This document shows, in pieces, positions 1 to 7,145 of a stretch of 9,307 nt of DNA. The stretch is from DAIDKA01 sp035485475 (GTDB taxonomy: Bacteria > Pseudomonadota > Gammaproteobacteria > Steroidobacterales > Steroidobacteraceae), in contig DATHOA010000191.1 of NCBI GenBank assembly GCA_035485475.1, forward strand, positions 1 to 9,307, given 5' to 3'. The first letter of the stretch is position 1. Each line of letters begins with the position of its first letter. The notes beneath the pieces are model-generated. The model saw only the letters and a program-made list of their open reading frames with translations. It did not search any database and was not told the DNA's origin. The translations under genes were made by a program, and so were the position numbers.

Positions 1-6
1 TCTGCA

Positions 7-813
7 CTATTTTGGGGCAGGATCGAAGCCGTATTTGGCAAAAATCGCCCGCGCGGCCGGCGAGGACAGGAATTTGACGAAGTCGGCGGCGCCTGGATGG
101 GCCCGGGCGGTCGCTGCGGCGGGGTACACGATCGGCTCATGGGAGCTGGCCGGGAAATCGGCCACGATCCGGACCTTCTTTTCGACCAGCGCATCGGTGC
201 GGTACACGATGCCCAGCGGCGCCTCGCCCCGGGCCACCAGCGCCAGGGCCGCACGCACGTTGTCCGCCGCCGCAATCTTGTCCTGCACCTCGCTCCACAC
301 GCCCAGCCTGGTCAGCGCGCTCTTTGCGTACTTGCCCACCGGTACGGAGTCCGGATTGCCGGTGGCCAGCCGGCCATCGCCCAGCAGTTTCGCCAGGGGG
401 AAGTGCGGTGCGATCTTGATGGTGACGGTGCTGTCCGCGGGGCTGATGAGCACCAGCCGGTTGCCCAACACGTTGCGGCGCGTGCCGGGGTCGATGAGAT
501 TACGGGTCTGCAGATAGTCCATCCACTCGGTGTCGGCTGACATAAAGACATCGGCCGGCGCACCGGCCTCGATCTGCCGGGCCAGGGCCGAGCTTGCCGC
601 GTAAGACAGCGTGACGCCGCGGTGGGTCTTGGCGGTGTAGGCGGGGCCAATCTCATTGAGCGCATCGGTGAGTGAGGAGGCGCCGAGAACGACAAGATTT
701 GGTTGAGCCTCAGCTGCTGCCGTCTGTGCCCGGCTGTCGGCCGGCACGGCACCCAGCGCTGCCAGCGACAGCACCATTGCCAGCAGGGCGCGTCGCGTCG
801 TGTTGTGATCCAT
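7..813 (-). CDS. modA: Molybdate ABC transporter periplasmic substrate-binding protein ModA
   Basis: The 268-residue product is the periplasmic receptor that captures molybdate (or tungstate) and delivers it to ModBC. An N-terminal signal peptide (basic start, hydrophobic residues about 9-23, cleavage probably near A29-Q30) precedes a ModA-type fold. The oxyanion-binding serines are visible in GASSLTDAL (S47) and SYAASSALARQ (S74). Their spacing of 27 residues equals that recalled for the two ligand serines of E. coli ModA. The typical GAPADVFMSAD block follows at 84-94 and the late Tyr block GIVYRTDA near residue 205. The start is supported by AAGGGG (plus-strand 825-830) 11 bases upstream. 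The gene is separated from modBC by a regulator gene on the other strand, and its promoter region carries a Mo-box, so repression when molybdate is plentiful is likely. Length is normal for the family. Tungstate preference cannot be excluded. Confidence 0.95.
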   Translation of the reverse strand: MDHNTTRRALLAMVLSLAALGAVPADSRAQTAAAEAQPNLVVLGASSLTDALNEIGPAYTAKTHRGVTLSYAASSALARQIEAGAPADVFMSADTEWMDYLQTRNLIDPGTRRNVLGNRLVLISPADSTVTIKIAPHFPLAKLLGDGRLATGNPDSVPVGKYAKSALTRLGVWSEVQDKIAAADNVRAALALVARGEAPLGIVYRTDALVEKKVRIVADFPASSHEPIVYPAAATARAHPGAADFVKFLSSPAARAIFAKYGFDPAPK

Positions 814-832
814 GATGGTCGCGACCCCTTGC

Positions 833-858
833 CGGTTATATCTTCAGATACATAACGA
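833..858. promoter_or_regulatory. ModE operator (Mo-box) between modA and modE
   Basis: The imperfect palindrome has GTTAT at 835-839 and ATAAC at 852-856, separated by 12 bases. The flanks GTTATAT on the left and TACATAACG on the right, and the 12-base spacing, match the E. coli modA operator as I remember it. On the minus strand the left half reads TATAAC, a plausible -10 element for modA, so a bound regulator would block polymerase. The site lies 22 bases upstream of modA and about 40 bases upstream of modE, so it could control both genes. Binding by the adjacent ModE-like protein is inferred from position and motif. Confidence 0.82.
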
Positions 859-897
859 TAGGTCACCCCCATCGGCCGTGCAAGTTAGAATAGGCCC

Positions 898-1368
898 ATG
901 AGTAATTCTGCTGCGATGGTTGGGGTCCGCCTGCGCATCGATATCGGGTCGGGCTGTTCCCTGGGTCCCGGAAAGATCGCCCTGCTCGAGCAGATTGAGC
1001 GCAGCGGCTCCTTGTCGAAAGCGGCGCGGATTTTGAAAATGAGCTACCGGCGCGCGTGGCTGCTGTTGGAAGATTTGAATCGCACCCTGGGGCAGCCGGT
1101 CACCACGGCCAGTGTGGGCGGGGCCGGCGGGGGTGGCGCGCGCATCACGCCATTTGGCCGGCATGTGATCGCCACGTTTCGGGAAATCGAGAATGCCGCA
1201 ATGGGCGCGGCCGCACAGAAGCTCGATTGGTTGCTGCAATCGGGCGTGGCGCCGCAGCCTGCACCGGTGGCGCCGCGGCGTGCCGTGACACGCTCGCTTG
1301 CAAAGGTCACGGCTGCGACGGGTGATTCGGACCCAAAAAAACGTGGCCGCGCAGTGAAACCGCCTTGA
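898..1368 (+). CDS. modE: ModE-like winged-helix transcriptional regulator, without molybdate-binding domain
   Basis: The 156-residue protein has the LysR-like winged helix-turn-helix of ModE. The helix-turn-helix is at about 26-62 (KIALLEQIERSGSLSKAAR, then the recognition helix MSYRRAWLLLEDLN), and the glycine-rich wing GGAGGGGARITPFG follows at about 74-87. Full-length ModE from E. coli has about 262 residues, with two C-terminal Mop/TOBE domains that bind molybdate. Here the domain is followed only by a helix and a low-complexity Ala/Pro/Arg/Lys tail of about 40 residues, so no effector domain is visible. Single-domain ModE relatives are common beside mod operons. The gene is divergent from modA across a Mo-box. 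It converges with modC, and the last 62 bases of the two genes overlap. The start is the first ATG; a weak TAGG lies just upstream, and ATG at 916 is an alternative. It probably represses modA. Confidence 0.85.
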   Translation: MSNSAAMVGVRLRIDIGSGCSLGPGKIALLEQIERSGSLSKAARILKMSYRRAWLLLEDLNRTLGQPVTTASVGGAGGGGARITPFGRHVIATFREIENAAMGAAAQKLDWLLQSGVAPQPAPVAPRRAVTRSLAKVTAATGDSDPKKRGRAVKPP

Positions 1369-2416
1369 CCAGCACCCACACCGGCTGACCCACGACCAGC
1401 CCCAAGGCCTGGCGCGCATCATCGGTGATACGCACCATGAGGGTGGCGCCGCCCGTATCGGTGAACACCATCCAGGCCCGCTCCCCGTCAGGTTCGAGCC
1501 GGGTAATGGCCGCGGCGAGGCTGTTGCGCACGCTCAGCCCGGTCGGTGGCGCAATGGCCAGTATCAGATCGCGCGCGAGCAGTTGCACGCGCACGCGTTG
1601 ACCGCGGCGCAGCTCCCCGGCCTCCACGAGCAACTGCCCGTCACCCACGCGGATCTGTGTCAGGCCGGAGGCCGCATCGACTTCACCGATGGTGCCTTCC
1701 ACCAAGGCGCCGAGGGATTCGGTGCCGATGATGGCGCGCAATGCCGGAGCCTGGCTCATTGAAATGACATCGCCGTGGGCTGCGACCGTACCGTTGTCCA
1801 GCACGACCACATCACCGGCCAGGCGCAGCACTTCATCAAACTGATGGCTGACGAACACCATCGGCAGCCGGAAGTGATCGCGCAGGTTCTCCAGATACGG
1901 CAGCAGCTCCCCGCGCCGCGCCACATCGATGCTGGCCAGTGGCTCATCAAGCAGCAGCAGCCGCGGCTGGGCGAGCAGCGCCCGGCCGATCGCCACGCGC
2001 TGGCGTTCCCCGCCCGACAGCCCCGCGGGCCGCCGGCCCAGCAGCGCCGCCAGCCCCAGCAGTTCCACCACCGCGTCAAATTGCAGGTTATGCGCGCGCC
2101 CGCGCGCCCGTCGTTCCCCGTAGCGCAGGTTATCGCGCACCGCCAGATGCGGAAACAGGCGCGCATCCTGGAACACATAGCCGATGCCGCGTTGTTCCGC
2201 CGGGACATCGATGCCCTGCGCCGCGTCGAACAGCGTCGCGCCGTCGATACGGATATGCCCGCGGTCGGGGCGCAGCAATCCGGCAATCAGGTGGATCGTC
2301 GTGGTCTTGCCGCAGCCGGAGCGGCCGAACAGTGCGGTGACGCCGGGCGTGGTACTGGTGAATTGCACCTGCGCAAGGAATGCGCCGCGTTGCTTGCTGA
2401 CTTCGATCTCGAGCAT
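1307..2416 (-). CDS. modC: Molybdate ABC transporter ATP-binding protein ModC
   Basis: The 369-residue protein is the cytoplasmic ATPase that powers molybdate import through ModB. All ABC motifs are intact: Walker A GRSGCGKT (31-38), Q-loop Q83, signature LSGGERQRVAIGRAL (133-147), Walker B LLLLDEP (153-159) and H-loop H191. The C-terminal third (about 285-360) matches the TOBE/Mop domain that characterises ModC. It includes SVRNSLAAAI and a final VKAVSLRGHVFLG strand. The ATG directly follows the modB stop (TGAATG) and no good ribosome-binding site is visible, which suggests translation coupled to modB. The 3' end runs 62 bases into the modE gene on the other strand, so both strands are coding at 1307-1368. 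Length agrees with the family. Confidence 0.95.
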   Translation of the reverse strand: MLEIEVSKQRGAFLAQVQFTSTTPGVTALFGRSGCGKTTTIHLIAGLLRPDRGHIRIDGATLFDAAQGIDVPAEQRGIGYVFQDARLFPHLAVRDNLRYGERRARGRAHNLQFDAVVELLGLAALLGRRPAGLSGGERQRVAIGRALLAQPRLLLLDEPLASIDVARRGELLPYLENLRDHFRLPMVFVSHQFDEVLRLAGDVVVLDNGTVAAHGDVISMSQAPALRAIIGTESLGALVEGTIGEVDAASGLTQIRVGDGQLLVEAGELRRGQRVRVQLLARDLILAIAPPTGLSVRNSLAAAITRLEPDGERAWMVFTDTGGATLMVRITDDARQALGLVVGQPVWVLVKAVSLRGHVFLGPNHPSQP

Positions 2417-3148
2417 TCAGGCGGGTCCGCGGCCGAGCTGCCTGCGCAAGGTGCGTGACAACCATTCCGACAGCACCAGTCCGGCAAGCCCGAGGGTAAA
2501 GGAGGTGATGGCCAGACGCGCGGCGGTGGCATCGCCGTTGGGCGTCTGCAGCGCCGTGTACAGCGCCAGCGGCAGGGTGCGGGTGGTGCCGGGAATGTTT
2601 GAAACAAAGGTGATGACGGCGCCAAACTCGCCCAGGCCGGCCGCGAACGCCGTGACCGCGCCGGCGAGAATGCCCGGCAGCATCAGTGGCAGGGTGATGC
2701 TGAAGAAGCGGTCGAGCGGACCCGCACCCAGGGTCCGCGCCGCCTCCTCGAGCCCCGCATCAATGCCCTCGAGCGTGAGGCGGATCGCGCGCACCATCAG
2801 CGGGAATGTCATCACCGCCACGGCCAGGACCGTACCGGCGGTCGTGAAGATCAGGTGCACCCCGAACGTGTGCAGCAACCAGCCACCAATCGGACCGCGC
2901 GCACCGAACAGAACCAACAGCAGATAGCCGGTCAGCACCGGCGGCAGCACCAATGGCAGGTGGACGAAGGCATCGAGCAGGGTGCGACCCGGAAACTGCC
3001 GCCGCACCAGTACCCAGGCCGCTGCGATGGCGATGGGCAGATTCCATACGAGGCTCCACAGCGCCACCTCGAGGCTCAGGCGCAGCGCCTGCCATTCATC
3101 AGCGTTGAGCAGCATCCGTGTAGCATAGTGGATTGGCCGCAGGATCAT
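2417..3148 (-). CDS. modB: Molybdate ABC transporter permease ModB
   Basis: The product (243 residues from the longest start) is the inner-membrane channel of the molybdate importer. About five hydrophobic segments are visible. The ABC permease EAA loop that docks on ModC is present (LEEAARTLGAG, about 154-164), as is the family block GLGEFGAVITFVSNIPGTTR. The HLPLVLPPVLTGYLLL segment is also typical of ModB. The start is uncertain. The first ATG (3146-3148) adds 11 residues that do not resemble ModB. An internal ATG at 3113-3115 gives MLLNADEWQALRLSL, close to the E. coli N-terminus. Neither start has a good Shine-Dalgarno sequence. The gene is followed without a gap by modC and opposes the phosphatase gene head-to-head. 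No Mo-box is visible in front of it. Confidence 0.93.
   Translation of the reverse strand: MILRPIHYATRMLLNADEWQALRLSLEVALWSLVWNLPIAIAAAWVLVRRQFPGRTLLDAFVHLPLVLPPVLTGYLLLVLFGARGPIGGWLLHTFGVHLIFTTAGTVLAVAVMTFPLMVRAIRLTLEGIDAGLEEAARTLGAGPLDRFFSITLPLMLPGILAGAVTAFAAGLGEFGAVITFVSNIPGTTRTLPLALYTALQTPNGDATAARLAITSFTLGLAGLVLSEWLSRTLRRQLGRGPA
3141..3144 (+). promoter_or_regulatory. Ribosome-binding site favouring a TTG start for the phosphatase gene
   Basis: AGGA lies 7 bases before TTG at 3152. The competing in-frame GTG at 3128 has no purine-rich sequence before it. The site lies inside the longest version of modB on the other strand. Confidence 0.45.
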
Positions 3149-3151
3149 CCG

Positions 3152-4015
3152 TTGGAAGTCACGCCCCAGTCATCGTGCCCATTGCCGCCGGCGCAGGCCG
3201 CCGCGTTTGAGGCGACTGCACTGCGGCTTGCCCAGCTCGCCGGCGCGCAGATCGCCGCCGCGGTCAACGGCGAGCTGACGGTGCAATTCAAGGAGACGCG
3301 CCCGGAGTGGGCGGCCAACTCCAACCCGGTGAGCCAGGTCGATCAATCCGTGGAGCGCTTCATCCGCGGCGAGCTGGCGCGGGCGCACCCCGGACACGCC
3401 ATCATCGGCGAGGAGCAGCCGCCCAGCGGACCGCCTGGCGCCGCCACCAGCTGGGTCATCGATCCGGTCGATGGGACCTGCAATTTCATCAACGGCGTGC
3501 CGCTGTATGCGTGTTCAATCGGTGTGCTGCACGAGGGCTGGCCGGTGGCCGGTGCGATCTGGTGCGCATCGACACATATCGTGGGGCCGGGGGTCTATCA
3601 CGCCCATGCGGGGGGTCCGCTGTCTTTCAACGGGCGCCCGCTCGAGCGCCGCAAGGCCGGCAACTGGCGCGGTCTGGCCGCCGATCATGGCCGTACGTCC
3701 CGCTACGCCGTCAACTGGGACCACCGCGTACTGGGCGCGGCGGCCGTCGAGTTTGCCTGGGTGGCCTGCGGACTGCTGCGACTGGCGCATATGCCGCGGC
3801 CGGGATTGTGGGACGCGGCGGCGGGCCTGGTCCTGTTGCACGCCGCGGGCTGCAGCGCCCTGACCTGGGAACATGGGCAATGGGTGCCGCTGCTGCGGTT
3901 CGAGCCGGCAGCCGGTAAGCACCCGCCGGGCCAACTGGCGGCCTGGAAACAGCCGGTATTGATCGGGGCTGCCGCGGATCTGGCCGCAGCGCTGCAGGAG
4001 CCGCGACCCGCTTAA
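3152..4015 (+). CDS. Inositol monophosphatase family phosphatase
   Basis: With the TTG start the product has 287 residues. It belongs to the Mg2+-dependent, Li+-sensitive phosphatase superfamily (inositol monophosphatase, fructose-1,6-bisphosphatase, CysQ). The metal-binding motifs are present. NPVSQVDQSVE (58-68) carries the early Asp, GEE (86-88) the metal-binding Glu, and DPVDGTCNF (104-112) the signature DPxDGTxNF. WDAAAG (220-225) carries the second signature Asp, D221. These allow hydrolysis of a phosphate monoester, but the substrate (inositol phosphate, PAP or other) cannot be read from the sequence. The frame is open far upstream, but that part overlaps modB in antisense and is not phosphatase-like. 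GTG at 3128 is an alternative start. The gene begins almost at modB's start and its stop codon overlaps that of the HAD gene. A role linked to molybdate is not supported beyond position. Confidence 0.85.
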   Translation: MEVTPQSSCPLPPAQAAAFEATALRLAQLAGAQIAAAVNGELTVQFKETRPEWAANSNPVSQVDQSVERFIRGELARAHPGHAIIGEEQPPSGPPGAATSWVIDPVDGTCNFINGVPLYACSIGVLHEGWPVAGAIWCASTHIVGPGVYHAHAGGPLSFNGRPLERRKAGNWRGLAADHGRTSRYAVNWDHRVLGAAAVEFAWVACGLLRLAHMPRPGLWDAAAGLVLLHAAGCSALTWEHGQWVPLLRFEPAAGKHPPGQLAAWKQPVLIGAAADLAAALQEPRPA

Positions 4016-4701
4016 GCGCCGAGCAGATCGCGGGCGTCGTAGTCGAGCAGTTGCCCGATGCGCTCGATGGTCACATCGGCAGGTGCGAAGCCGGCGAGCG
4101 CGGCCGTATCGTGCGCATAGTGTCCCTGACGCGGAAATACGGTCGTGACCCGGTCGTGCCATTGGCTGCGCAGCGCATCCAGTATGCGCAGCTTGTCATC
4201 GATCATCACGTAGTGCCGCGCCGGATAGCGCCGCTCGACGGCCTGCAGCATCTGCTCCTTGTGAATGTAGATGAGCACCCGGCCGGCCACTGCGTCCCAG
4301 ATGCCGGAGCGCTGAATCTTGCGCGGCTGGAACACCACATCGCCATCAGACAGGATCACCGTCTCGCCCATGGTCTGCAGATGCGCCAGCACCTGCAGCG
4401 CCTGCGGATACAGGCGCTCGGCGAAGGGATAGTCGATCAGGAAGCTGGACATACCCAGCAGGCCCTGCGCATCCAGATGCTCGAGCCGGTACTGCTGCAG
4501 GGCGCCCAGGTAATCGACATAGCCAAGCCGCGAGCGGACCTCCTCCAGGATCTGCGCGTATCGATCGCGGTTGGGGGCCCCGTATTCGGTGGCGATGTGC
4601 TGCATCAGATCACTGATGAGACGGTCGTTGTCGAGCAACGTATTGTCGACGTCGACCAGGAAGACGATATCGGCGGTGCCGGAGGTGTTGAGGGTTGTCA
4701 T
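4012..4701 (-). CDS. HAD-superfamily hydrolase
   Basis: The 229-residue protein has the haloacid dehalogenase-like motifs in order. Motif I is VDVDNTLLD, with nucleophile D17, acid/base D19 and T21. Motif II is VILSDGD with S118, followed by K148 in HKEQML as the motif III lysine. Motif IV is VMIDDK with D168 and D169. A helical cap of about 75 residues lies between motif I and motif II, as in C1-type phosphatases. It is probably a cytoplasmic phosphatase of a small phosphorylated molecule, substrate unknown. It is preceded by an SDR gene in the same direction, with a 20-base gap, and AAGGAA (plus-strand 4713-4718) lies 11 bases before the ATG, so the two are likely co-transcribed. Its stop codon overlaps the stop of the convergent phosphatase gene within the palindrome CGCTTAAGCG. 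Confidence 0.85.
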   Translation of the reverse strand: MTTLNTSGTADIVFLVDVDNTLLDNDRLISDLMQHIATEYGAPNRDRYAQILEEVRSRLGYVDYLGALQQYRLEHLDAQGLLGMSSFLIDYPFAERLYPQALQVLAHLQTMGETVILSDGDVVFQPRKIQRSGIWDAVAGRVLIYIHKEQMLQAVERRYPARHYVMIDDKLRILDALRSQWHDRVTTVFPRQGHYAHDTAALAGFAPADVTIERIGQLLDYDARDLLGA

Positions 4702-4721
4702 CGGGCTACCGGTTCCTTCAC

Positions 4722-5615
4722 TTAGGCGCTCTTTTCGTACACCGGATTCGACAGGATCCAGCGTGCCGAGTTCGCACGCGCCTGGTTGATGGGCTCATCG
4801 GGAATGGAGTTGAGCAGCAGGGTACTACGCGCCGTCAGCACGTCGCGAAATTCCGGGTGGCTGAGGATAAACAGCCGGTTGTGACGAATGCCATCCAATA
4901 CATATCCGGCCGCGGTAACGGCATCCATGGCGTGCAGCATGAACTCGGGCGTGGGGCCGCCCTGCTCCTTGCCGGGCGCCGCGTAGCCCGATTGCGCCAG
5001 CTCCGGCGGGCGACTGCGGGCGCTGTCACCAATATTGGATTGCACCGGCCCCGGACAATACACCGAGACGCCGATGGGTCGACCGACCATGTCGGTGCGC
5101 AGCGCCTCGCTCAAACCGACCACCGCGAACTTCGAAGTGGCGTACAGGCCGACCGAACCGAGTGCGGCGATGCCGCCGATGGAGGATACATTCACGATGT
5201 GACCCGGCAGGCCCGAGGCCAGCATGCGCGGCAGGAAGGTGGTGAGGCCATTGACCACGCCACCGACATTGACGCCCATGACCCAGTCCCAATCGGCGTA
5301 GGTCGCGTGCTCCATGAGGCCGTGTACGCCGACACCGGCGTTATTGATGAGCAGCTGCACGGGGCCGCCGAGGACCCGCTCGGCCTCATCGGCCGCCACC
5401 GTAAAGCCCGCCCGGTCCGTGACGTCCAGTCGGATGGCGTGCACGCGCTGTGCGGGGTGCTGCCGAAAATACTCGAGAGCCTCATCGCGGTGCTGTGCCT
5501 GCCGGTAGGTGAATGCGACCTTCATCCCCTCGGCGGCCAGCACTTTGACCAGCCCCAGGCCGATGCCGCTGCTGCCACCGGTGACGAACGCGATCCGGCC
5601 GCCCAGGTCCTTCAT
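4722..5615 (-). CDS. Short-chain dehydrogenase/reductase (SDR) family oxidoreductase
   Basis: From ATG at 5613-5615 the product has 297 residues. It shows the classical SDR pattern: TGGSSGIG (12-19) for the dinucleotide, NNAG (91-94), N116, S145 and the catalytic YATSK (Y158, K162). R38 at the end of the second strand suggests NADP(H), and LDVTD (63-67) marks the adenine pocket. It reduces a carbonyl or oxidises an alcohol of unknown identity. The C-terminal part beyond residue 240 is longer than in the shortest SDRs and ends in a helix-like tail. The frame stays open to an ATG at 5795, but those 60 residues are Arg/Pro-rich and unlike any SDR N-terminus. The chosen start has AAGGGGA nine bases upstream. 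It is the first gene of a likely two-gene operon with the HAD hydrolase. Confidence 0.9.
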   Translation of the reverse strand: MKDLGGRIAFVTGGSSGIGLGLVKVLAAEGMKVAFTYRQAQHRDEALEYFRQHPAQRVHAIRLDVTDRAGFTVAADEAERVLGGPVQLLINNAGVGVHGLMEHATYADWDWVMGVNVGGVVNGLTTFLPRMLASGLPGHIVNVSSIGGIAALGSVGLYATSKFAVVGLSEALRTDMVGRPIGVSVYCPGPVQSNIGDSARSRPPELAQSGYAAPGKEQGGPTPEFMLHAMDAVTAAGYVLDGIRHNRLFILSHPEFRDVLTARSTLLLNSIPDEPINQARANSARWILSNPVYEKSA

Positions 5616-5624
5616 ATGCTCGCG

Positions 5625-5631
5625 TCCCCTT
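5625..5631 (-). promoter_or_regulatory. Ribosome-binding site of the SDR gene
   Basis: On the minus strand this reads AAGGGGA, 9 bases before ATG at 5615. It decides for the short SDR start over the 60-residue longer one. Confidence 0.6.
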
Positions 5632-5829
5632 CGTGTGTTGTGCCGGTCAAGCTTCGCGCCTCGGACAGGTTCATGCAAGGTGAGCCCGCACCTCGGTCGC
5701 GCTTTGATTTGCGCAGCGCGGCATGAGCGAGGAGGGCATGGACTGTGAACCGCGACCACTGGTTTGGCCGGCCGGACCGGTAAGCTCTGCACCAATACTG
5801 CATGTTGAGCTTAAGACATAATCTGGGTC
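5632..5829. other. Divergent intergenic region between the SDR and receiver-EAL genes
   Basis: About 200 bases without a convincing gene. It should hold the promoters of the two divergent genes. I see only minor symmetry: AGGTG/CACCT with a 6-base loop (5678-5693) and a GGCCGGCC palindrome near 5767. CATAAT (5817-5822) resembles a -10 box, but it is only 7 bases from the ATG at 5830 and no -35 matches it. Confidence 0.4.
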
Positions 5830-7110
5830 ATGGACGGATCTGCCCTACAAAGTGAACAACCAGAGTCGACTGCACGGATGCCATCGCAAGCCAGTTTGCC
5901 CACCATCCGTTCAGTCCTGATTGTGGATGACAGCGCAGCGCAGCGTGCATACGCCGTTGCGTTGTGTCACGAGCTGGGAATTGTCGATATCCGTGAATCC
6001 AGCAATGGTCAGGAAGCGCTGGCACTGCTCGGGGCGCTGACGACACCGCCGGATCTGCTGATCATCGATCTGGAAATGCCGACCATGGACGGCCCGGAAC
6101 TGCTGACCCGGCTGCGCGAGCTCGGCGTCGAGTCCCCCATCATCGTCGCCTCATCGCGCGAGCAATCGCTGCTGCATTCCGTCAAGGACATGGGTGTCGG
6201 CATGGGCCTGTGCCTGCTGGGTGCATTGCAGAAGCCCATGCGACTCGAGAGCTTGAGCAACATCCTGCGCAACTGGGACAGTGTGGCGGATCGGCGCAAG
6301 CAGGCGGCGCGCGCCCTGCCCGTGAACCCGGATGAGTTGCGCACCGGCATCGACCGGGGCGAGATCGTGGTGCATTACCAGCCGCAGATCGCGCTCAGCT
6401 CCGGGGAGGTGCATGGCGTGGAAGCCCTGGCCCGCTGGAATCACCCCACCCTGGGCCTGGTGCATCCGGACAATTTCATCCCCATGGCCGAGGAACACGG
6501 CCTGATCCACAAGCTCACCCTGCAGGTGATGAACGAGGCCATGTTGCAGACGGCCATGTGGAACGCGCAGGGCATGGACCTGTCGGTTGCCATCAATCTT
6601 TCGCCGCTGCTGCTGGAGAGCCCGAGTCTGCTGCAGGAGATCGCAGGCCTGCAGCAGTGCTTTGGTCTGCGTGCCGAGCAGGTGGTGCTCGAAATCACCG
6701 AGACCTCGCTGTTGCGCGAGCTGTCCGTGGCCCTCGGCGTGCTGACGCGGCTGCGGCTGCGCGGCTTTGGATTGTCGCTCGATGACTACGGCACCGGCTT
6801 CTCCTCCATGCAGCAGCTGGCGCGAATCCCGTTCACGGAACTGAAGATCGACCGCTCCTTCGTGCACGGTGTGCATGAGCGCGAAAGCGTGCAGGTCATG
6901 TTGCGCTCGGCCCTGGAGATGGCCAAGCGGCTCGGCCTCAACACGGTCGCCGAGGGCGTCGAGTCGGTGGAGGACTGGCGGCTGCTGCACGAGTACGGCT
7001 GCACCTTTGTGCAGGGTTGGCTGATGGCCAAGGCCATGCCGGCGGCACAGCTGGCTGATTGGGTGCGCAACCATGAGGAACACCGCCAGGAGCGGCATCC
7101 TCCCGGCTAG
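5830..7110 (+). CDS. Response regulator with receiver and EAL domains, cyclic di-GMP phosphodiesterase (RocR-like)
   Basis: The 426-residue cytoplasmic protein joins a receiver domain (about 27-140) to an EAL domain (about 165-412). The receiver has acidic D33/D34, phosphoacceptor D80 in IIDLEMPTMDG, S108 and K135-P136, so it should be phosphorylatable. The EAL domain keeps the residues needed to hydrolyse cyclic di-GMP to pGpG. They are E198 in EALARW, N256 in INLSP, E288 and E291 in EITE, D318/D319 in DDYGTGFSS, K339 in LKIDRSF, E375 in AEGVES and Q395 in QGW. No GGDEF domain is present. The catalytic residues of Pseudomonas aeruginosa RocR, as I remember them (E175, N233, E265, D295, K316, E352), are each displaced by 23 here, which supports the same architecture. 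No sensor kinase is nearby. A Shine-Dalgarno sequence before the ATG is weak; M17 is a possible alternative. It may control motility, biofilm or the downstream heme-protein genes. Confidence 0.93.
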   Translation: MDGSALQSEQPESTARMPSQASLPTIRSVLIVDDSAAQRAYAVALCHELGIVDIRESSNGQEALALLGALTTPPDLLIIDLEMPTMDGPELLTRLRELGVESPIIVASSREQSLLHSVKDMGVGMGLCLLGALQKPMRLESLSNILRNWDSVADRRKQAARALPVNPDELRTGIDRGEIVVHYQPQIALSSGEVHGVEALARWNHPTLGLVHPDNFIPMAEEHGLIHKLTLQVMNEAMLQTAMWNAQGMDLSVAINLSPLLLESPSLLQEIAGLQQCFGLRAEQVVLEITETSLLRELSVALGVLTRLRLRGFGLSLDDYGTGFSSMQQLARIPFTELKIDRSFVHGVHERESVQVMLRSALEMAKRLGLNTVAEGVESVEDWRLLHEYGCTFVQGWLMAKAMPAAQLADWVRNHEEHRQERHPPG

Positions 7111-7111
7111 A

Positions 7112-7129
7112 GCTGCGCGTTGGCGCAGC
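7112..7129 (+). terminator. Stem-loop just after the receiver-EAL gene, possible terminator
   Basis: A perfect 7-base stem, GCTGCGC (7112-7118) and GCGCAGC (7123-7129), encloses a GTTG loop two bases after the stop codon. No T-tract follows, so it may be a weak or Rho-assisted terminator or an mRNA-stabilising hairpin. Confidence 0.4.
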
Positions 7130-7145
7130 AGGTCCAAGGCACCGA

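Noticed and set aside
1775..2458. Open frame of 227 codons on the plus strand across modC
   Set aside because: It is a shadow of modC in GC-rich DNA, with no domain-like content.
2855..3127. Long upstream extension of the phosphatase frame
   Set aside because: It is antisense to the well-supported modB gene, is Gln/Arg-rich and lacks family features.
5616..5795. 60-residue N-terminal extension of the SDR protein from an ATG at 5795
   Set aside because: The extension is Arg/Pro-rich and does not resemble an SDR start; a good ribosome-binding site precedes the ATG at 5615.
5817..5822. CATAAT as a -10 box giving a leaderless receiver-EAL transcript
   Set aside because: No -35 element at the right distance; one hexamer match is not enough.
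6151..7137. Open frame of 328 codons on the minus strand opposite the receiver-EAL gene
   Set aside because: His/Gln-rich antisense shadow of a gene with complete catalytic motifs.
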